A stretch of 64,000 nucleotides of DNA from Kutzneria chonburiensis. GTDB lineage: Bacteria > Actinomycetota > Actinomycetes > Mycobacteriales > Pseudonocardiaceae. The translations under genes were made by a program, and so were the position numbers. The notes beneath the pieces were generated by a model that was given only the letters and a program-made list of their open reading frames with translations, ran no database searches and was not told the origin of the DNA. Positions 52,082 through 61,136 of this stretch are shown piece by piece (within the stretch, counting starts at the first letter, position 1; every line of letters starts with the position of its first letter). The stretch lies in contig NZ_CP097263.1 of NCBI RefSeq assembly GCF_028622115.1, positions 7,688,001 through 7,752,000 on the forward strand, read 5' to 3'.

Positions 52082-54283
52082 GTGGTTCCGCTGGGTGAGG
52101 TCGAGGTGCGGGACGACCTGGAGGTGGCCGACGGCATCGGGATGTCGATCGCACGGCTGCACCGGTTGCTGGCCTGCGTGTCGTCCTCCGGCAGCAAGGC
52201 CGGTATGGACCGGCCGACGTTCATGCTGCTCGCAACCCTGGCGGAGCACGGTCCGCGCAGGTCGGGGGCGCTGGCCGAGCTGGTGCACAGCGATCCGTCG
52301 ACGGTCAGCCGCCAAGTGGCGCAGCTGGTCAAGACGGGCCTGGTCGAGCGCCAGGTGGACAAGCAGGACGGACGGGCGACCGTCCTGGCCGCGACCGAGC
52401 AGGGCCTGGCCCTGCTCGCGGACATGCGCGGTCGGCGCAATGCGCAGATCGCACAAATGATCATGCACTGGCCCGATGACGACCGGGCTCGCTTCAACGA
52501 GCTGTTCGAGCGGTTCATCACCGACTACGAGCGTCATCTGCCGGTGTTCATCGCCGCGTTCGCCGACAAGGCGGGCGTGGGAGGAGAAGTAATGGCACAG
52601 ACCGCTTCGCCGGCCACCGCCGGTGTCGGCGGTGGGGGGTTCACCCAGCGTCAGATCATGACCGTGATCTCGGGCCTGATGCTGGGCATGCTGTTGGCCG
52701 CGCTCGACCAGACGATCGTCTCGTCGGCCATGCGCACCATCGCCGACCAGCTGCACGGCCAGACGCTGCAGGCGTGGGCCACCACCGCGTATCTGATCAC
52801 TTCAACCATCGCGACGCCGCTGTACGGCAAGCTGTCCGACATCTACGGGCGCAAGCCGATGTACCTGGCCGCGATCACCATCTTCCTGGTCGGCTCCGTG
52901 CTGTCCGGCATCTCCACGTCGATGTACGAGCTGGCCGCGTTCCGCGCGCTGCAGGGCGTCGGCGCCGGCGGCCTGATGTCGCTGGCCTTCGCCATCGTCG
53001 GCGACATGATCCCGGCCCGTGAGCGGGGCAAGTACCAGGGCTACTTCCTGGCCGTGTTCGGCCTGTCCAGCGTGGCCGGCCCGGTGGTCGGCGGCTTCTT
53101 CGCCGGCCTGCCGACGCTGCTGGGCGTGGACGGCTGGCGCTGGGTGTTCCTGGTCAACATCCCGATCGGCGTGATCGCGCTGATCGTGGTCAGCCGGGTG
53201 CTCAACCTGCCGCACAACCGGGTCGAGCAGAAGGTCGACTACTGGGGCGCGCTCACGCTGTGCCTCGGCGTGGTGCCGCTGCTGATCGTGGCCGAGCAGG
53301 GCCAGGAGTGGGGTTGGGGCTCGGCCGGTTCGCTGGCCATGTTCGCCATCGGCGCCATCGGCATCGTCTCGTTCATCTTCGTCGAGCTGCGGATGGGCGA
53401 CGCGGCGCTGCTGCCGATGCGGCTGTTCCGCAACAGCGTGTTCAGCCTGGCCAACGTGCTCAACTTCATCGTCGGCATGGGCATGTTCGGCGGCCTGGCC
53501 GCGCTGCCGCTGTACCTCCAGATCGTCAAGGGTGAGACGCCGACCAACGCCGGCCTGCTCACGCTGCCGCTGATGGTCGGCATCACGGCGTCCTCGCTGA
53601 GCTCCGGCCAGGTGATCGCCCGTACCGGTCGCTACAAGGTGCTGCCGATCATCGGCACCGCCGCCATGGCGACCGCGCTGTTCCTGTTCAGCGGCCTGTC
53701 CGCGGACAGCAACCTCGGGTACGCCGGCCTGGTGATGGCGCTGATGGGCGTCGGCCTCGGTCTGTGCATGCAGACCCTGGTGCTGGCCATCCAGAACGTG
53801 GCCAAGCCGCAGGACATGGGTGTGGCCACCGCGTCCGCGACGTTCTTCCGCGGCATCGGCGGCACCGCCGGCACGGCGATCTCGCTGTCCATCCTGTTCG
53901 GCGTGGTCGGCGAGCGGATCACCAACGCGTTCTCGGCGGCCCGGACCGACCCGGCGTTCATCGCGGCGACGCAGGACCCGAAGGTGCTGGCCAACCCGGC
54001 CAACGCCGGCTTCTTGAAGGGCCTCGCCTCCGGCGGCGGCAACATCGACCTGGAGAACACCTCGTTCATCCAGCAGTTGGACGGCCGGCTGGCCCGGCCG
54101 CTGCTGGAGGGCTTCGCGTCCGCCATGGACACGGTGTTCCTGGTCGGCGGCATCACCACCGTGGTCGCCTTCGCGCTGGTCTGGTTCCTGCGGGAGGTGC
54201 CGCTGTCGACCAAGTCCGGTCTGCAGCGCGCCGCCGAGGGCGAGCAGGCCGAAGAGCGTGCGCTGATGCCCGTGCTGGACTGA
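52082..54283 (+). CDS. MarR regulator fused in frame to a DHA2-type MFS drug exporter
   Basis: One uninterrupted frame of 733 codons. Residues 1 to about 165 are a MarR winged helix (RSGALAELVHSDPSTVSRQVAQLVKTG, wing VDKQDGRATVLAATEQG). After KAGVGGE the sequence passes at ATG 52592 into a fourteen-helix MFS exporter (GMLLAALDQTIVSSAMRTIAD, motif A LYGKLSDIYGRKPMYL, WRWVFLVNIPIG). ATG 52592 has its own GGAGGAG, so the exporter can also be made alone. In one other frame a TAA overlaps that ATG, the usual two-gene junction, so the fusion may come from a lost stop or an indel. GTG 52082 follows GGGGAG. Likely self-regulated efflux. Confidence 0.8.
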   Translation: MVPLGEVEVRDDLEVADGIGMSIARLHRLLACVSSSGSKAGMDRPTFMLLATLAEHGPRRSGALAELVHSDPSTVSRQVAQLVKTGLVERQVDKQDGRATVLAATEQGLALLADMRGRRNAQIAQMIMHWPDDDRARFNELFERFITDYERHLPVFIAAFADKAGVGGEVMAQTASPATAGVGGGGFTQRQIMTVISGLMLGMLLAALDQTIVSSAMRTIADQLHGQTLQAWATTAYLITSTIATPLYGKLSDIYGRKPMYLAAITIFLVGSVLSGISTSMYELAAFRALQGVGAGGLMSLAFAIVGDMIPARERGKYQGYFLAVFGLSSVAGPVVGGFFAGLPTLLGVDGWRWVFLVNIPIGVIALIVVSRVLNLPHNRVEQKVDYWGALTLCLGVVPLLIVAEQGQEWGWGSAGSLAMFAIGAIGIVSFIFVELRMGDAALLPMRLFRNSVFSLANVLNFIVGMGMFGGLAALPLYLQIVKGETPTNAGLLTLPLMVGITASSLSSGQVIARTGRYKVLPIIGTAAMATALFLFSGLSADSNLGYAGLVMALMGVGLGLCMQTLVLAIQNVAKPQDMGVATASATFFRGIGGTAGTAISLSILFGVVGERITNAFSAARTDPAFIAATQDPKVLANPANAGFLKGLASGGGNIDLENTSFIQQLDGRLARPLLEGFASAMDTVFLVGGITTVVAFALVWFLREVPLSTKSGLQRAAEGEQAEERALMPVLD
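52577..52594 (+). promoter_or_regulatory. Internal ribosome-binding site and ATG for the MFS half
   Basis: GGAGGAG followed by AAGTA and ATG 52592 lies in the middle of the fused frame. It marks the expected start of a separate exporter of 563 residues and suggests two products from one mRNA. Confidence 0.6.
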
Positions 54284-54294
54284 CGAGCTGATCG

Positions 54295-54326
54295 AAAAGG
54301 GCCCTTCCTGCCGGAAGGGGCCCTTT
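54295..54326. terminator. Bidirectional terminator between the MFS gene and ppa
   Basis: AAAAGGGCCCTTCC (54295-54308) pairs with GGAAGGGGCCCTTT (54313-54326) with one bulged base, between converging stops at 54283 and 54337. Confidence 0.8.
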
Positions 54327-54336
54327 CCTCATGTGC

Positions 54337-54855
54337 TCAGTGCTTCGCGAACGGCTCCATGGTGCCGTTGGCGATCGCGTCCTGGTAGCGCTGGTAGGAG
54401 CGCTTGACCTCGGCCTCGGCCTCGGTGCGACCGACCCAGGTCGCGCCCTCGACGCTCTTGCCCGGCTCGAGGTCCTTGTAGACCTCGAAGAAGTGCTGGA
54501 TCTCCAGCTTGTGGAACTCGTTGAGGTGGTGGATGTCACGCAGGTGCTCGGACCGCACGTCGTCGGCCGGCACGCAGAGCAGCTTGTCGTCGCCGCCCTT
54601 CTCGTCGGTCATCCGGAACATCCCGATGGTGCGGGCCCGGATCAGACAGCCGGGGAACGTCGGCTCCTGGACCAGCACGAGGGCGTCCAGCGGATCCCCG
54701 TCCTCGCCGAGCGTGTCGTCCACGAACCCGTAGTCGGCCGGGTACTGGGTCGCCGTGAACAGCGTCCGGTCCAGGCGGATCCGGCCGGTCTTGTGGTCGA
54801 CCTCGTACTTGTTCCGCACACCCTTGGGGATCTCGATGGTGACGTCGAACTCCAC
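54337..54855 (-). CDS. ppa: Inorganic pyrophosphatase (soluble)
   Basis: Family I pyrophosphatase of 172 residues that hydrolyses PPi in the cytoplasm. The signature [10 protein letters not shown] near residue 52 gives the metal-binding Asp. The opening [22 protein letters not shown] and [10 protein letters not shown] near the end are typical. ATG 54855. It is convergent with the MarR-MFS gene and divergent from the PBP4 gene, as in mycobacteria (Rv3628-Rv3627c). The window also holds a membrane pyrophosphatase. Confidence 0.96.
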   Translation of the reverse strand: MEFDVTIEIPKGVRNKYEVDHKTGRIRLDRTLFTATQYPADYGFVDDTLGEDGDPLDALVLVQEPTFPGCLIRARTIGMFRMTDEKGGDDKLLCVPADDVRSEHLRDIHHLNEFHKLEIQHFFEVYKDLEPGKSVEGATWVGRTEAEAEVKRSYQRYQDAIANGTMEPFAKH

Positions 54856-55039
54856 TGTCCTCGCTCGTTTCGCCTCTTTGTACGCGAGCGCGCTCCACGG
54901 TCGGCGCGCTGCGGCGGGGTTGGCACTCCGGTTACGCCACTAGTGTGGACCACAAGTCGTGTGTCGCCGGTATCCATGGGGCCGGTGAGCTGTGTGAGCT
55001 TGGTCCGTGTCGGCCACGGGCCCCGTCGAGGAGGACTCC

Positions 55040-58000
55040 GTGCCCGAATCCGGCCAACCGGCGCCGGCCTGGCCGACCCAGCCGGTGGAGGACGCTTCGG
55101 AGCCGGCCGTCGCCGCAGGTGAGGGCGCCCAGGTCGGGTGGCCGTCGGCCGACGGTGACGGCTCGTCGCCGGCCTGGCCGAGCGATGAGTCACGGTCGCC
55201 TGATGGGGTGAAAGTGGCGGCCGAGGAGTCGGCGACGGCCGAGGTTGAGCCCGACATTGAGGATGAAACAGACAGCGAGACGGAGTCCGTCGAGCCCGTC
55301 GAGTCTGAGGCTGAGGTCGCGGTCGAGGAGCAGGACACCGAGCCGGCGACGCAGCAGGTGCAGGAGCCGGTCAAGCAGTCGGAGCCCGCCGGGGAAGCGG
55401 AATCGCCCGAGGAGTCGGAGCCGGCGAAGCAGTCGGAGCGCACCGAGAAGTCGGAATCGGTCGAGGACCCGGTGACCAAGCAGGTCCCGGTCGCGGAACA
55501 GGTGCCTGCGAAGGAGCAGGTGGCCCAGCAACTGCCCGTGCCGGTGAAGCAGCCGGCCGAGGAACCGGCGGCCCGGCAGGACTCGGTGCCGGAGCCGGTC
55601 GCGGAACAGGTTCCTGCTGAGCAGCAGGCCCAGCAGCCGCCGGTACCGGTGAAGCAGCCGGCCAAGGACCCGGTCACTCAGCAGGTGCCGGTGCCGCAGC
55701 CCGTGCGGGAAGCGGACAAGGAGCCGGTGGCTCAGGCCGCGCCGGAATCCGTCGAGGAGCCGCCGACCCAGCCGGTCCCGGAGCCGGTCACTCAGCAGAT
55801 GCTGGAGCGGCCGACGAAGTCGGGGTCGGTGCAGCCGGTGCCTGGGTCGCCGACCCAGCAGGTGTCGGAGCGGTCGATCGAGCCGGTCGCGGAGCCCCTG
55901 ACTCAGCAGGTTTCGGAGCGGCCGATCAAGCCGGTCGCGGAGCCGCTGACTCAGCAGGTGTCGGAGCCGCCGACCCGGCAGGTTTCCGAGCGGCCGCCCA
56001 AGCCGGGGCCGGAGCGGGCGGCGCGGCCGGTGCCCGAGCCGCCGACTCAACCGGTTCCGGAACCTCCCACCTCGCACGTTTCGGAGTCGCCGGCCCAGCA
56101 GATGTCGGAGCGGCCGACCCGCCATGCTCTCGAGCGGCCGACCCCGCCGGACCCGGAGCCGCCCACCCAGCAAGTGGAGCGCCTGACTCGGCAAGCGCCG
56201 GAGCCGCCGACTCAGCAAGGCCCGGAGCGGTCGCCCAAGCCGGGGCCGGATCGACCGGTGCCCGAGCCGGCGACCCAGCGGGTGCAGGTCCCGCCGCCGC
56301 CCGTCCCACCGCGGACGCAGCCGCCGGCGCCGTTCACGCCACCGGCCCCGCCGCGGACGCAGCCATCGGTGCCGCTCACGTCACCGACCCCACCGCCGAA
56401 GCCGCCCGTGCGGCCGGCTCCGCCTCGGGAGCCCGTCACGCAGCGGGTGCCGGTGCCGCCTCCGCCGCCGAAGATCCAACCGCCGCAACCGGTTCCGCCG
56501 CCCAAGCCGGTGTCCAAGGAGCCGGAGACGCTGAGGATCAGGCTGGCCGACGTGCCGACCAAGGCCCAGCCCATGCGGATCGAGCCCGCGCGGTCGGAGC
56601 CGCCGGTGTCGCCGCTCGAAGACACGATCGCCATGCCGGTGGACAACGACCGGGCCCGCCTCGATCCGCCGACGGTGCAACTGCCGGGTCCCGGTGGGCC
56701 GTCCGTCGATGACACACCGACGATTCGCGTGCAGGTGCCACGCCCGCCGGCGGCCGGCCGGCCTGAGCTGGGCGACGACGTGCCGCAGCCGGCGCCGCAG
56801 CTGCCCCCGCCGCCGCGGACGTCACCCGAGAACGACGTCGACGAGCCGGCGCCGCGCCGGTCCCGCAAGCCGTTGTTGGTCGGGCTGGCCATTTTCCTGG
56901 TGCTGGCCGTCGGTGCGACCGTCTACTTCGGATCGTCCGGCTTCGGTGGCTCCACGGTCGTCGCGACCGCCCCGCCGCCGTCGCCGGCCGCGCCGAACCT
57001 GCTGATCAAGCCCCTGGGCGACGCCCAGGGCCCGACCGCGGCCGGTGTCGCGGCCAAGATCGCCGGCCCGGTGTCGTCGCCCGCGCTGGGCACGCTCACC
57101 GGCAGTGTCATCGACCCGGCGACCGGCACGACCTTGTGGGAACGCAACTCCAGCACGCCGCTGACGCCCGCGTCGGCCGGCAAGGTGCTGACCATGACGG
57201 CCGCGCTGCTGTCGCTTGACCCGCAGTTCCGCTTCACCACCACCGTTGTCGCCGGTCCCGACCCCGACACCGTGGTCCTCGTCGGCGGCGGTGATCCGAC
57301 CCTGTCGTCGCTCCCGGCCGGCAAGGAGACCGTCTACCCGGGCGCCGCGCGCCTGGACGACCTTGTCGCACAGGTGAAGCAGGCGACCGGCGGCACCGTC
57401 CACAAGGTCTTGCTGGACACCAACCGCTACAGCGGCGACGCGATGGCCCCGGGTTGGGAGAACAGCGACATCGCCGGCGGGTCCGTCGCCCCGATCACGC
57501 CGATCATGCTGGACGGCGGCCGCAGCCGGCCGACCGTGTCGGAACCGGCGCGCACCGCGACGCCGGACACCGACGCCGCCAAGGAGTTCGCCCGGCGACT
57601 CGGCGCCGACCCCAACTCGGTGGCCAAGGGGACCGCGGGGCCTGACGCCAAGGTGCTCGGCACCGTGCAGTCGCCGCCGCTGACCGACATGGTCAGCAAC
57701 CTGTTGCAGATCTCCGACAACGTGCTGGCCGAAGCGATCGGCCGCGAGGTCGCCAAGCAGGCCGGAGCGCCCGTCACCTTTGCCGGCGGCTCCAGCACCG
57801 TGCTGAACATCTTGCGTAACAACAACTTCGACCTCACCGGCGTCACCATGGTCGACGGCAGCGGACTGTCCACCCAGGACCGGGTGACGGCCAAGCTGCT
57901 CGGCTCGATCATGACCGTGGCCGCCGGGCCGGACGGCGGCAGCGATCCGCGGGTGGCCAAGCTGCGGCCGCTGCTGAACGGGCTGCCGGTGGCCGGCGGC

Positions 58001-58231
58001 AGTGGCACGCTGGCCGATCGGTACGGCGACGCCTCGTCCGCGCCGGGCAAGGGCTGGGTGCGGGCCAAGACCGGCACGCTCGACGGGGTGAACACGTTGA
58101 CCGGCATCGTGCAGACAGCCGACGGCAAGGTGCTGGCCTTCGCGCTGATGTCCAACGGATCGCAGATCGACCAGGGGCGGGCGGCCCTGGACAACGTGGC
58201 CGCGGCGCTGCGCGGATGCGGATGCCGCTGA
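55040..58231 (+). CDS. dacB: D-Ala-D-Ala carboxypeptidase/endopeptidase (PBP4, S13) with a long repetitive cytoplasmic domain
   Basis: Protein of 1063 residues, about twice the family's usual size. Residues 1 to about 600 are low-complexity, rich in Pro, Glu, Gln and Thr, with some twenty T-x-x-(V/I/L/M) units such as PTQQVSER, LTQQVSEP and PTIRVQVP. RRSRKPLLVGLAIFLVLAVGA (about 605-630) is a membrane anchor with positive charges on the inside, so the repeats should be cytoplasmic. The S13 domain follows: Ser712-x-x-Lys715 (SAGK), Ser892-Asp-Asn and Lys1010-Thr-Gly. GTG 55040 is preceded by GAGGAGG, which rejects the frame's earlier GTG. It trims peptidoglycan stem peptides. Equivalent to Rv3627c. 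Confidence 0.9.
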   Translation: MPESGQPAPAWPTQPVEDASEPAVAAGEGAQVGWPSADGDGSSPAWPSDESRSPDGVKVAAEESATAEVEPDIEDETDSETESVEPVESEAEVAVEEQDTEPATQQVQEPVKQSEPAGEAESPEESEPAKQSERTEKSESVEDPVTKQVPVAEQVPAKEQVAQQLPVPVKQPAEEPAARQDSVPEPVAEQVPAEQQAQQPPVPVKQPAKDPVTQQVPVPQPVREADKEPVAQAAPESVEEPPTQPVPEPVTQQMLERPTKSGSVQPVPGSPTQQVSERSIEPVAEPLTQQVSERPIKPVAEPLTQQVSEPPTRQVSERPPKPGPERAARPVPEPPTQPVPEPPTSHVSESPAQQMSERPTRHALERPTPPDPEPPTQQVERLTRQAPEPPTQQGPERSPKPGPDRPVPEPATQRVQVPPPPVPPRTQPPAPFTPPAPPRTQPSVPLTSPTPPPKPPVRPAPPREPVTQRVPVPPPPPKIQPPQPVPPPKPVSKEPETLRIRLADVPTKAQPMRIEPARSEPPVSPLEDTIAMPVDNDRARLDPPTVQLPGPGGPSVDDTPTIRVQVPRPPAAGRPELGDDVPQPAPQLPPPPRTSPENDVDEPAPRRSRKPLLVGLAIFLVLAVGATVYFGSSGFGGSTVVATAPPPSPAAPNLLIKPLGDAQGPTAAGVAAKIAGPVSSPALGTLTGSVIDPATGTTLWERNSSTPLTPASAGKVLTMTAALLSLDPQFRFTTTVVAGPDPDTVVLVGGGDPTLSSLPAGKETVYPGAARLDDLVAQVKQATGGTVHKVLLDTNRYSGDAMAPGWENSDIAGGSVAPITPIMLDGGRSRPTVSEPARTATPDTDAAKEFARRLGADPNSVAKGTAGPDAKVLGTVQSPPLTDMVSNLLQISDNVLAEAIGREVAKQAGAPVTFAGGSSTVLNILRNNNFDLTGVTMVDGSGLSTQDRVTAKLLGSIMTVAAGPDGGSDPRVAKLRPLLNGLPVAGGSGTLADRYGDASSAPGKGWVRAKTGTLDGVNTLTGIVQTADGKVLAFALMSNGSQIDQGRAALDNVAAALRGCGCR

Positions 58232-58276
58232 TTCGGCTGCTGCGGTCGGCGCGTCACCCAAGGTAGCGTCGAGGGT

Positions 58277-59353
58277 GTGAACGCGGGAAACGCAGCCAGG
58301 TCCCTGCCCGACGGTGGCCCTCCGTCACCGGTGGACTGGTCGGTCGCCGCGTCGACCGCCCAGCGGTTGATCCGGTCCGGGCCGACCGTGCCCAGAGCGG
58401 AGGCCGACGCCGTCGTGCGCGAATTGCGCGGCATGACCGGCGACGCCGAGTTGCACGTGCGTGAGCTGACCGGGCTCGGGCACGGCTTGCCGCTGCGAGA
58501 GGGCACCGTGGTCGACCGGCACGGCTGGGTTCGTGCCGCCAGCGAAGGCCTCGCGCTGCTCACCGAGGGTGCGATGCCGGCCAACCTGCCCGGTCCGCTC
58601 GGCGGCGTGCTTGCCGGCACCGCCGGCGTGCAGGCCGGCATGGTGCTGGCCTTCCTCAGCTCACGGGTGCTCGGCCAGTACGACCCGTTCGGCGGTGGCG
58701 GCCGGCTGCTGCTCGTCGCACCCAACATCGTCGCCGCGCGGCAGGCCATGGACGTGCCGGCCAGTGACTTCAGCATGTGGGTGTGCCTGCACGAGGTCAC
58801 GCACCGGCTCCAGTTCACCGCCGTGCCGTGGCTGCGGGACTACTTCTCTTCGCAGGTCGGGCAGCTGCTGTCGGTCATGGACGACAACGCCGTCGGGGCC
58901 TTCAACCGGATTCCCGAGATGGTCCGTTCGGCGCGGGACCGGCTCAAGACCGTGCGCCCCACCGAGGGGCCGACCGCGTTGATGGAGCTCATCCAGTCGC
59001 CCGAGCAGCGAGCCGTCCTCGACCGCCTGGTTGCGCTGTCCACCCTGCTCGAGGGCCATGCCGATCACGTCATGGACGCCGTCGGACCGGTTGTCGTGCC
59101 GTCCGTGACGACCTTGCGCAGCCGCTTCACCGCCCGTCGCAAGGGCGGCGGCGTGCTGGACCGGGTGTTGCGGGCCGTGCTCGGCGTCGAGGCCAAGATC
59201 CGGCAGTACGCCGAGGGCGCCGCCTTCACCCGGCACGTCGTCGACGCCGTCGGCATGGACGGCTTCAACACCGTGTGGACCTCGCCCGAGACCTTGCCCT
59301 CCCGCGCCGAGATCGCCGACCCCGACGCCTGGCTCCGGAGGGTCCATCCCTGA
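58277..59353 (+). CDS. Zincin-like metalloprotease (PF10103, Rv3626c-like)
   Basis: Protein of 358 residues of the family once labelled coenzyme F420 biosynthesis-associated. The zinc motif is HEVTH in SMWVCLHEVTHRLQFT near residue 175, with a downstream Glu in LSTLLEGHADHVMDA as the likely third ligand. GTG start. It lies between dacB and tilS as in mycobacteria. Substrate unknown. It is followed by paired DnaA boxes. Confidence 0.88.
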   Translation: MNAGNAARSLPDGGPPSPVDWSVAASTAQRLIRSGPTVPRAEADAVVRELRGMTGDAELHVRELTGLGHGLPLREGTVVDRHGWVRAASEGLALLTEGAMPANLPGPLGGVLAGTAGVQAGMVLAFLSSRVLGQYDPFGGGGRLLLVAPNIVAARQAMDVPASDFSMWVCLHEVTHRLQFTAVPWLRDYFSSQVGQLLSVMDDNAVGAFNRIPEMVRSARDRLKTVRPTEGPTALMELIQSPEQRAVLDRLVALSTLLEGHADHVMDAVGPVVVPSVTTLRSRFTARRKGGGVLDRVLRAVLGVEAKIRQYAEGAAFTRHVVDAVGMDGFNTVWTSPETLPSRAEIADPDAWLRRVHP

Positions 59354-59354
59354 G

Positions 59355-59381
59355 TTGTCCACAGGGCCCGAGTTGTCCACA
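59355..59381 (+). promoter_or_regulatory. Two DnaA boxes, 18 bases apart, upstream of tilS
   Basis: TTGTCCACA at 59355-59363 and 59373-59381, starting two bases after the zincin stop codon. Box sequence, orientation and spacing equal those of the pair at 19029-19055, and both boxes of each pair are preceded by GAG. Confidence 0.7.
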
Positions 59382-59468
59382 GGCTCACCCATTTCAAGAT
59401 CAACGAGTGATCATGCCGGATAGAATGGCTTCGGGGCGGCCCCCCGGGAGTGGTGGGGGCTGAGTTAG

Positions 59469-60455
59469 TTGGCTTCTGGTGCGCGCCCGGATGAGGCGGT
59501 GTCGGCGGTGCGGACGGCGGTGCGCCGTCTGGTCACCGTGGCGAAGAAGGCCGGCTATCTGAGCAGTGGGCAGCTGGCGGTGGCGGTGTCGGGTGGGGCG
59601 GACTCGCTGGCGCTGGCGGCGGCGGCGCAGCATCAGGCTCGAAGGCTGAACGTCACCGTGCACGGTCTGATCGTCGATCACGGACTCCAGCCGGGCTCGG
59701 ACAAGGTCGCGGCGAAGGCGGCGGAGCAGCTGTCGGCGCTGGGCATCCCGCACGTACGGGTGCTGACGACCAAGGTCGAAGGCCCGGGCGGGATGGAGGC
59801 GGCGGCACGGAGGGCGCGGTACGAGGCGCTGAGGCGAGCGCTGCCGGCGGAAGACGCGATCGTGCTGCTGGGACACACAAAAGACGACCAGGCGGAGACG
59901 GTGCTGCTGGGCCTGGGCCGAGGCTCGGGACCACGCTCGATCGCCGGCATGCGGCCGCTGGACCCGCCATGGGGTCGCCCGCTGCTGACGGTGACAAGAG
60001 CCCAGACGGAGCGCGCCTGCACGGCGCAAGGGCTGACCTACTGGAGTGATCCGCACAACGTGGATCCGGCGTTCACCCGGGTCCGCCTGCGCAACGAAGT
60101 GCTGCCACTGCTGGAGGACGTGCTGCAAGGGGGAGTGGCCGACGCGCTGGCCCGGACGGCGGCGCAGCTGCGGGAGGACAACGACGCCCTGGACGCGCTG
60201 GCGGCGGAAATGCTGGTGGACGACCCGGAAGGACTGGACACACAACGGCTCGTGAACACCCCGCCGGCGATCCGGCGGCGGGTGCTGCGGAGCTGGCTGC
60301 TGCGAAGCGGTGTGACCGAACTCACCGACGCCCAGCTGCGTGACATCGACGCACTGATCGGTGAATGGCGTGGTCAGGGAGGCGTGTTGCTCCGCGGCGG
60401 CTTGGTGGCACAGCGCGCACATGGCAGGCTGCAACTAGACCGAGCGTCGTCCTGA
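59469..60455 (+). CDS. tilS: tRNA(Ile)-lysidine synthase
   Basis: ATP-dependent enzyme of 328 residues that converts C34 of tRNA-Ile(CAU) to lysidine. The PP-loop [13 protein letters not shown] is near residue 38. [33 protein letters not shown] and RPLLTVTR are family features. The TTG at 59469 is the first start; GTG 59499 is an alternative with an equally weak ribosome site. It is followed by hpt and, further on, ftsH, the widely conserved order. Confidence 0.93.
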   Translation: MASGARPDEAVSAVRTAVRRLVTVAKKAGYLSSGQLAVAVSGGADSLALAAAAQHQARRLNVTVHGLIVDHGLQPGSDKVAAKAAEQLSALGIPHVRVLTTKVEGPGGMEAAARRARYEALRRALPAEDAIVLLGHTKDDQAETVLLGLGRGSGPRSIAGMRPLDPPWGRPLLTVTRAQTERACTAQGLTYWSDPHNVDPAFTRVRLRNEVLPLLEDVLQGGVADALARTAAQLREDNDALDALAAEMLVDDPEGLDTQRLVNTPPAIRRRVLRSWLLRSGVTELTDAQLRDIDALIGEWRGQGGVLLRGGLVAQRAHGRLQLDRASS

Positions 60456-60495
60456 CCAGGGGCCACGCACCAGGCCGAAAGAGGGGAAGCGGCCC

Positions 60496-61050
60496 GTGTA
60501 CGAGGGCGACGTCGCCTCCGTGCTCATCACCGAGCAGCAGATCAGCGACAAGATCCAGGAACTGGCCAAGCAGGTGGCCGCGGACCATCCCGCGCGCGAC
60601 GGCGGCTCGGACCTGCTGCTGGTCGGCGTGCTCAAGGGCGCGGTGATGTTCATGACCGACATGGCCAGGGCCCTGCCGGTGCCCGTCCAGCTGGAGTTCA
60701 TGGCGGTCAGTTCCTACGGCTCGTCCACGTCCTCATCGGGCGTGGTGCGCATCCTCAAGGACCTCGACCGGGACATCGCCGGCAAGAACGTGGTCATCAT
60801 CGAGGACATCGTCGACTCCGGCCTGACGCTGTCCTGGCTGCTGAAGAACCTGGCCTCGCGCCGTCCGGCCTCGCTCGAGGTGTGCGCCCTGCTGCGCAAG
60901 CCGGACGCGGTCAAGGTGGACGTGCCGGTCAAGTACATCGGCTTCGACATCCCGAACGAGTTCGTCGTCGGCTACGGCCTCGACTACGCCGAGCGCTACC
61001 GGGACCTGCCCTACATCGGCACCCTCGACCCCAAGGTCTACTCGAGCTGA
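60496..61050 (+). CDS. hpt: Hypoxanthine phosphoribosyltransferase
   Basis: Purine salvage enzyme of 184 residues that makes IMP or GMP from the base and PRPP. The PRPP motif is [38 protein letters not shown] and [20 protein letters not shown] are also typical. GTG start with GAGGGGAAG upstream. It is 40 bases from tilS, in the same operon. Confidence 0.95.
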   Translation: MYEGDVASVLITEQQISDKIQELAKQVAADHPARDGGSDLLLVGVLKGAVMFMTDMARALPVPVQLEFMAVSSYGSSTSSSGVVRILKDLDRDIAGKNVVIIEDIVDSGLTLSWLLKNLASRRPASLEVCALLRKPDAVKVDVPVKYIGFDIPNEFVVGYGLDYAERYRDLPYIGTLDPKVYSS

Positions 61051-61083
61051 CCCGCCAAGGGACGTTTCCTGACGTTGAACGTG

Positions 61084-61130
61084 AGGAAGGGCCCCTTACT
61101 GGCGTTGAACGTCAGTAAGGGGCCCTTCCT
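61084..61130. terminator. 18-bp hairpin terminator between hpt and the VWA gene
   Basis: AGGAAGGGCCCCTTACTG (61084-61101) pairs perfectly with its complement at 61113-61130 over an 11-base loop. A partial second hairpin (TTCCTGACGTT with AACGTGAGGAA) overlaps its left side. It separates converging stops at 61050 and 61137. Confidence 0.85.
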
Positions 61131-61136
61131 GACACA

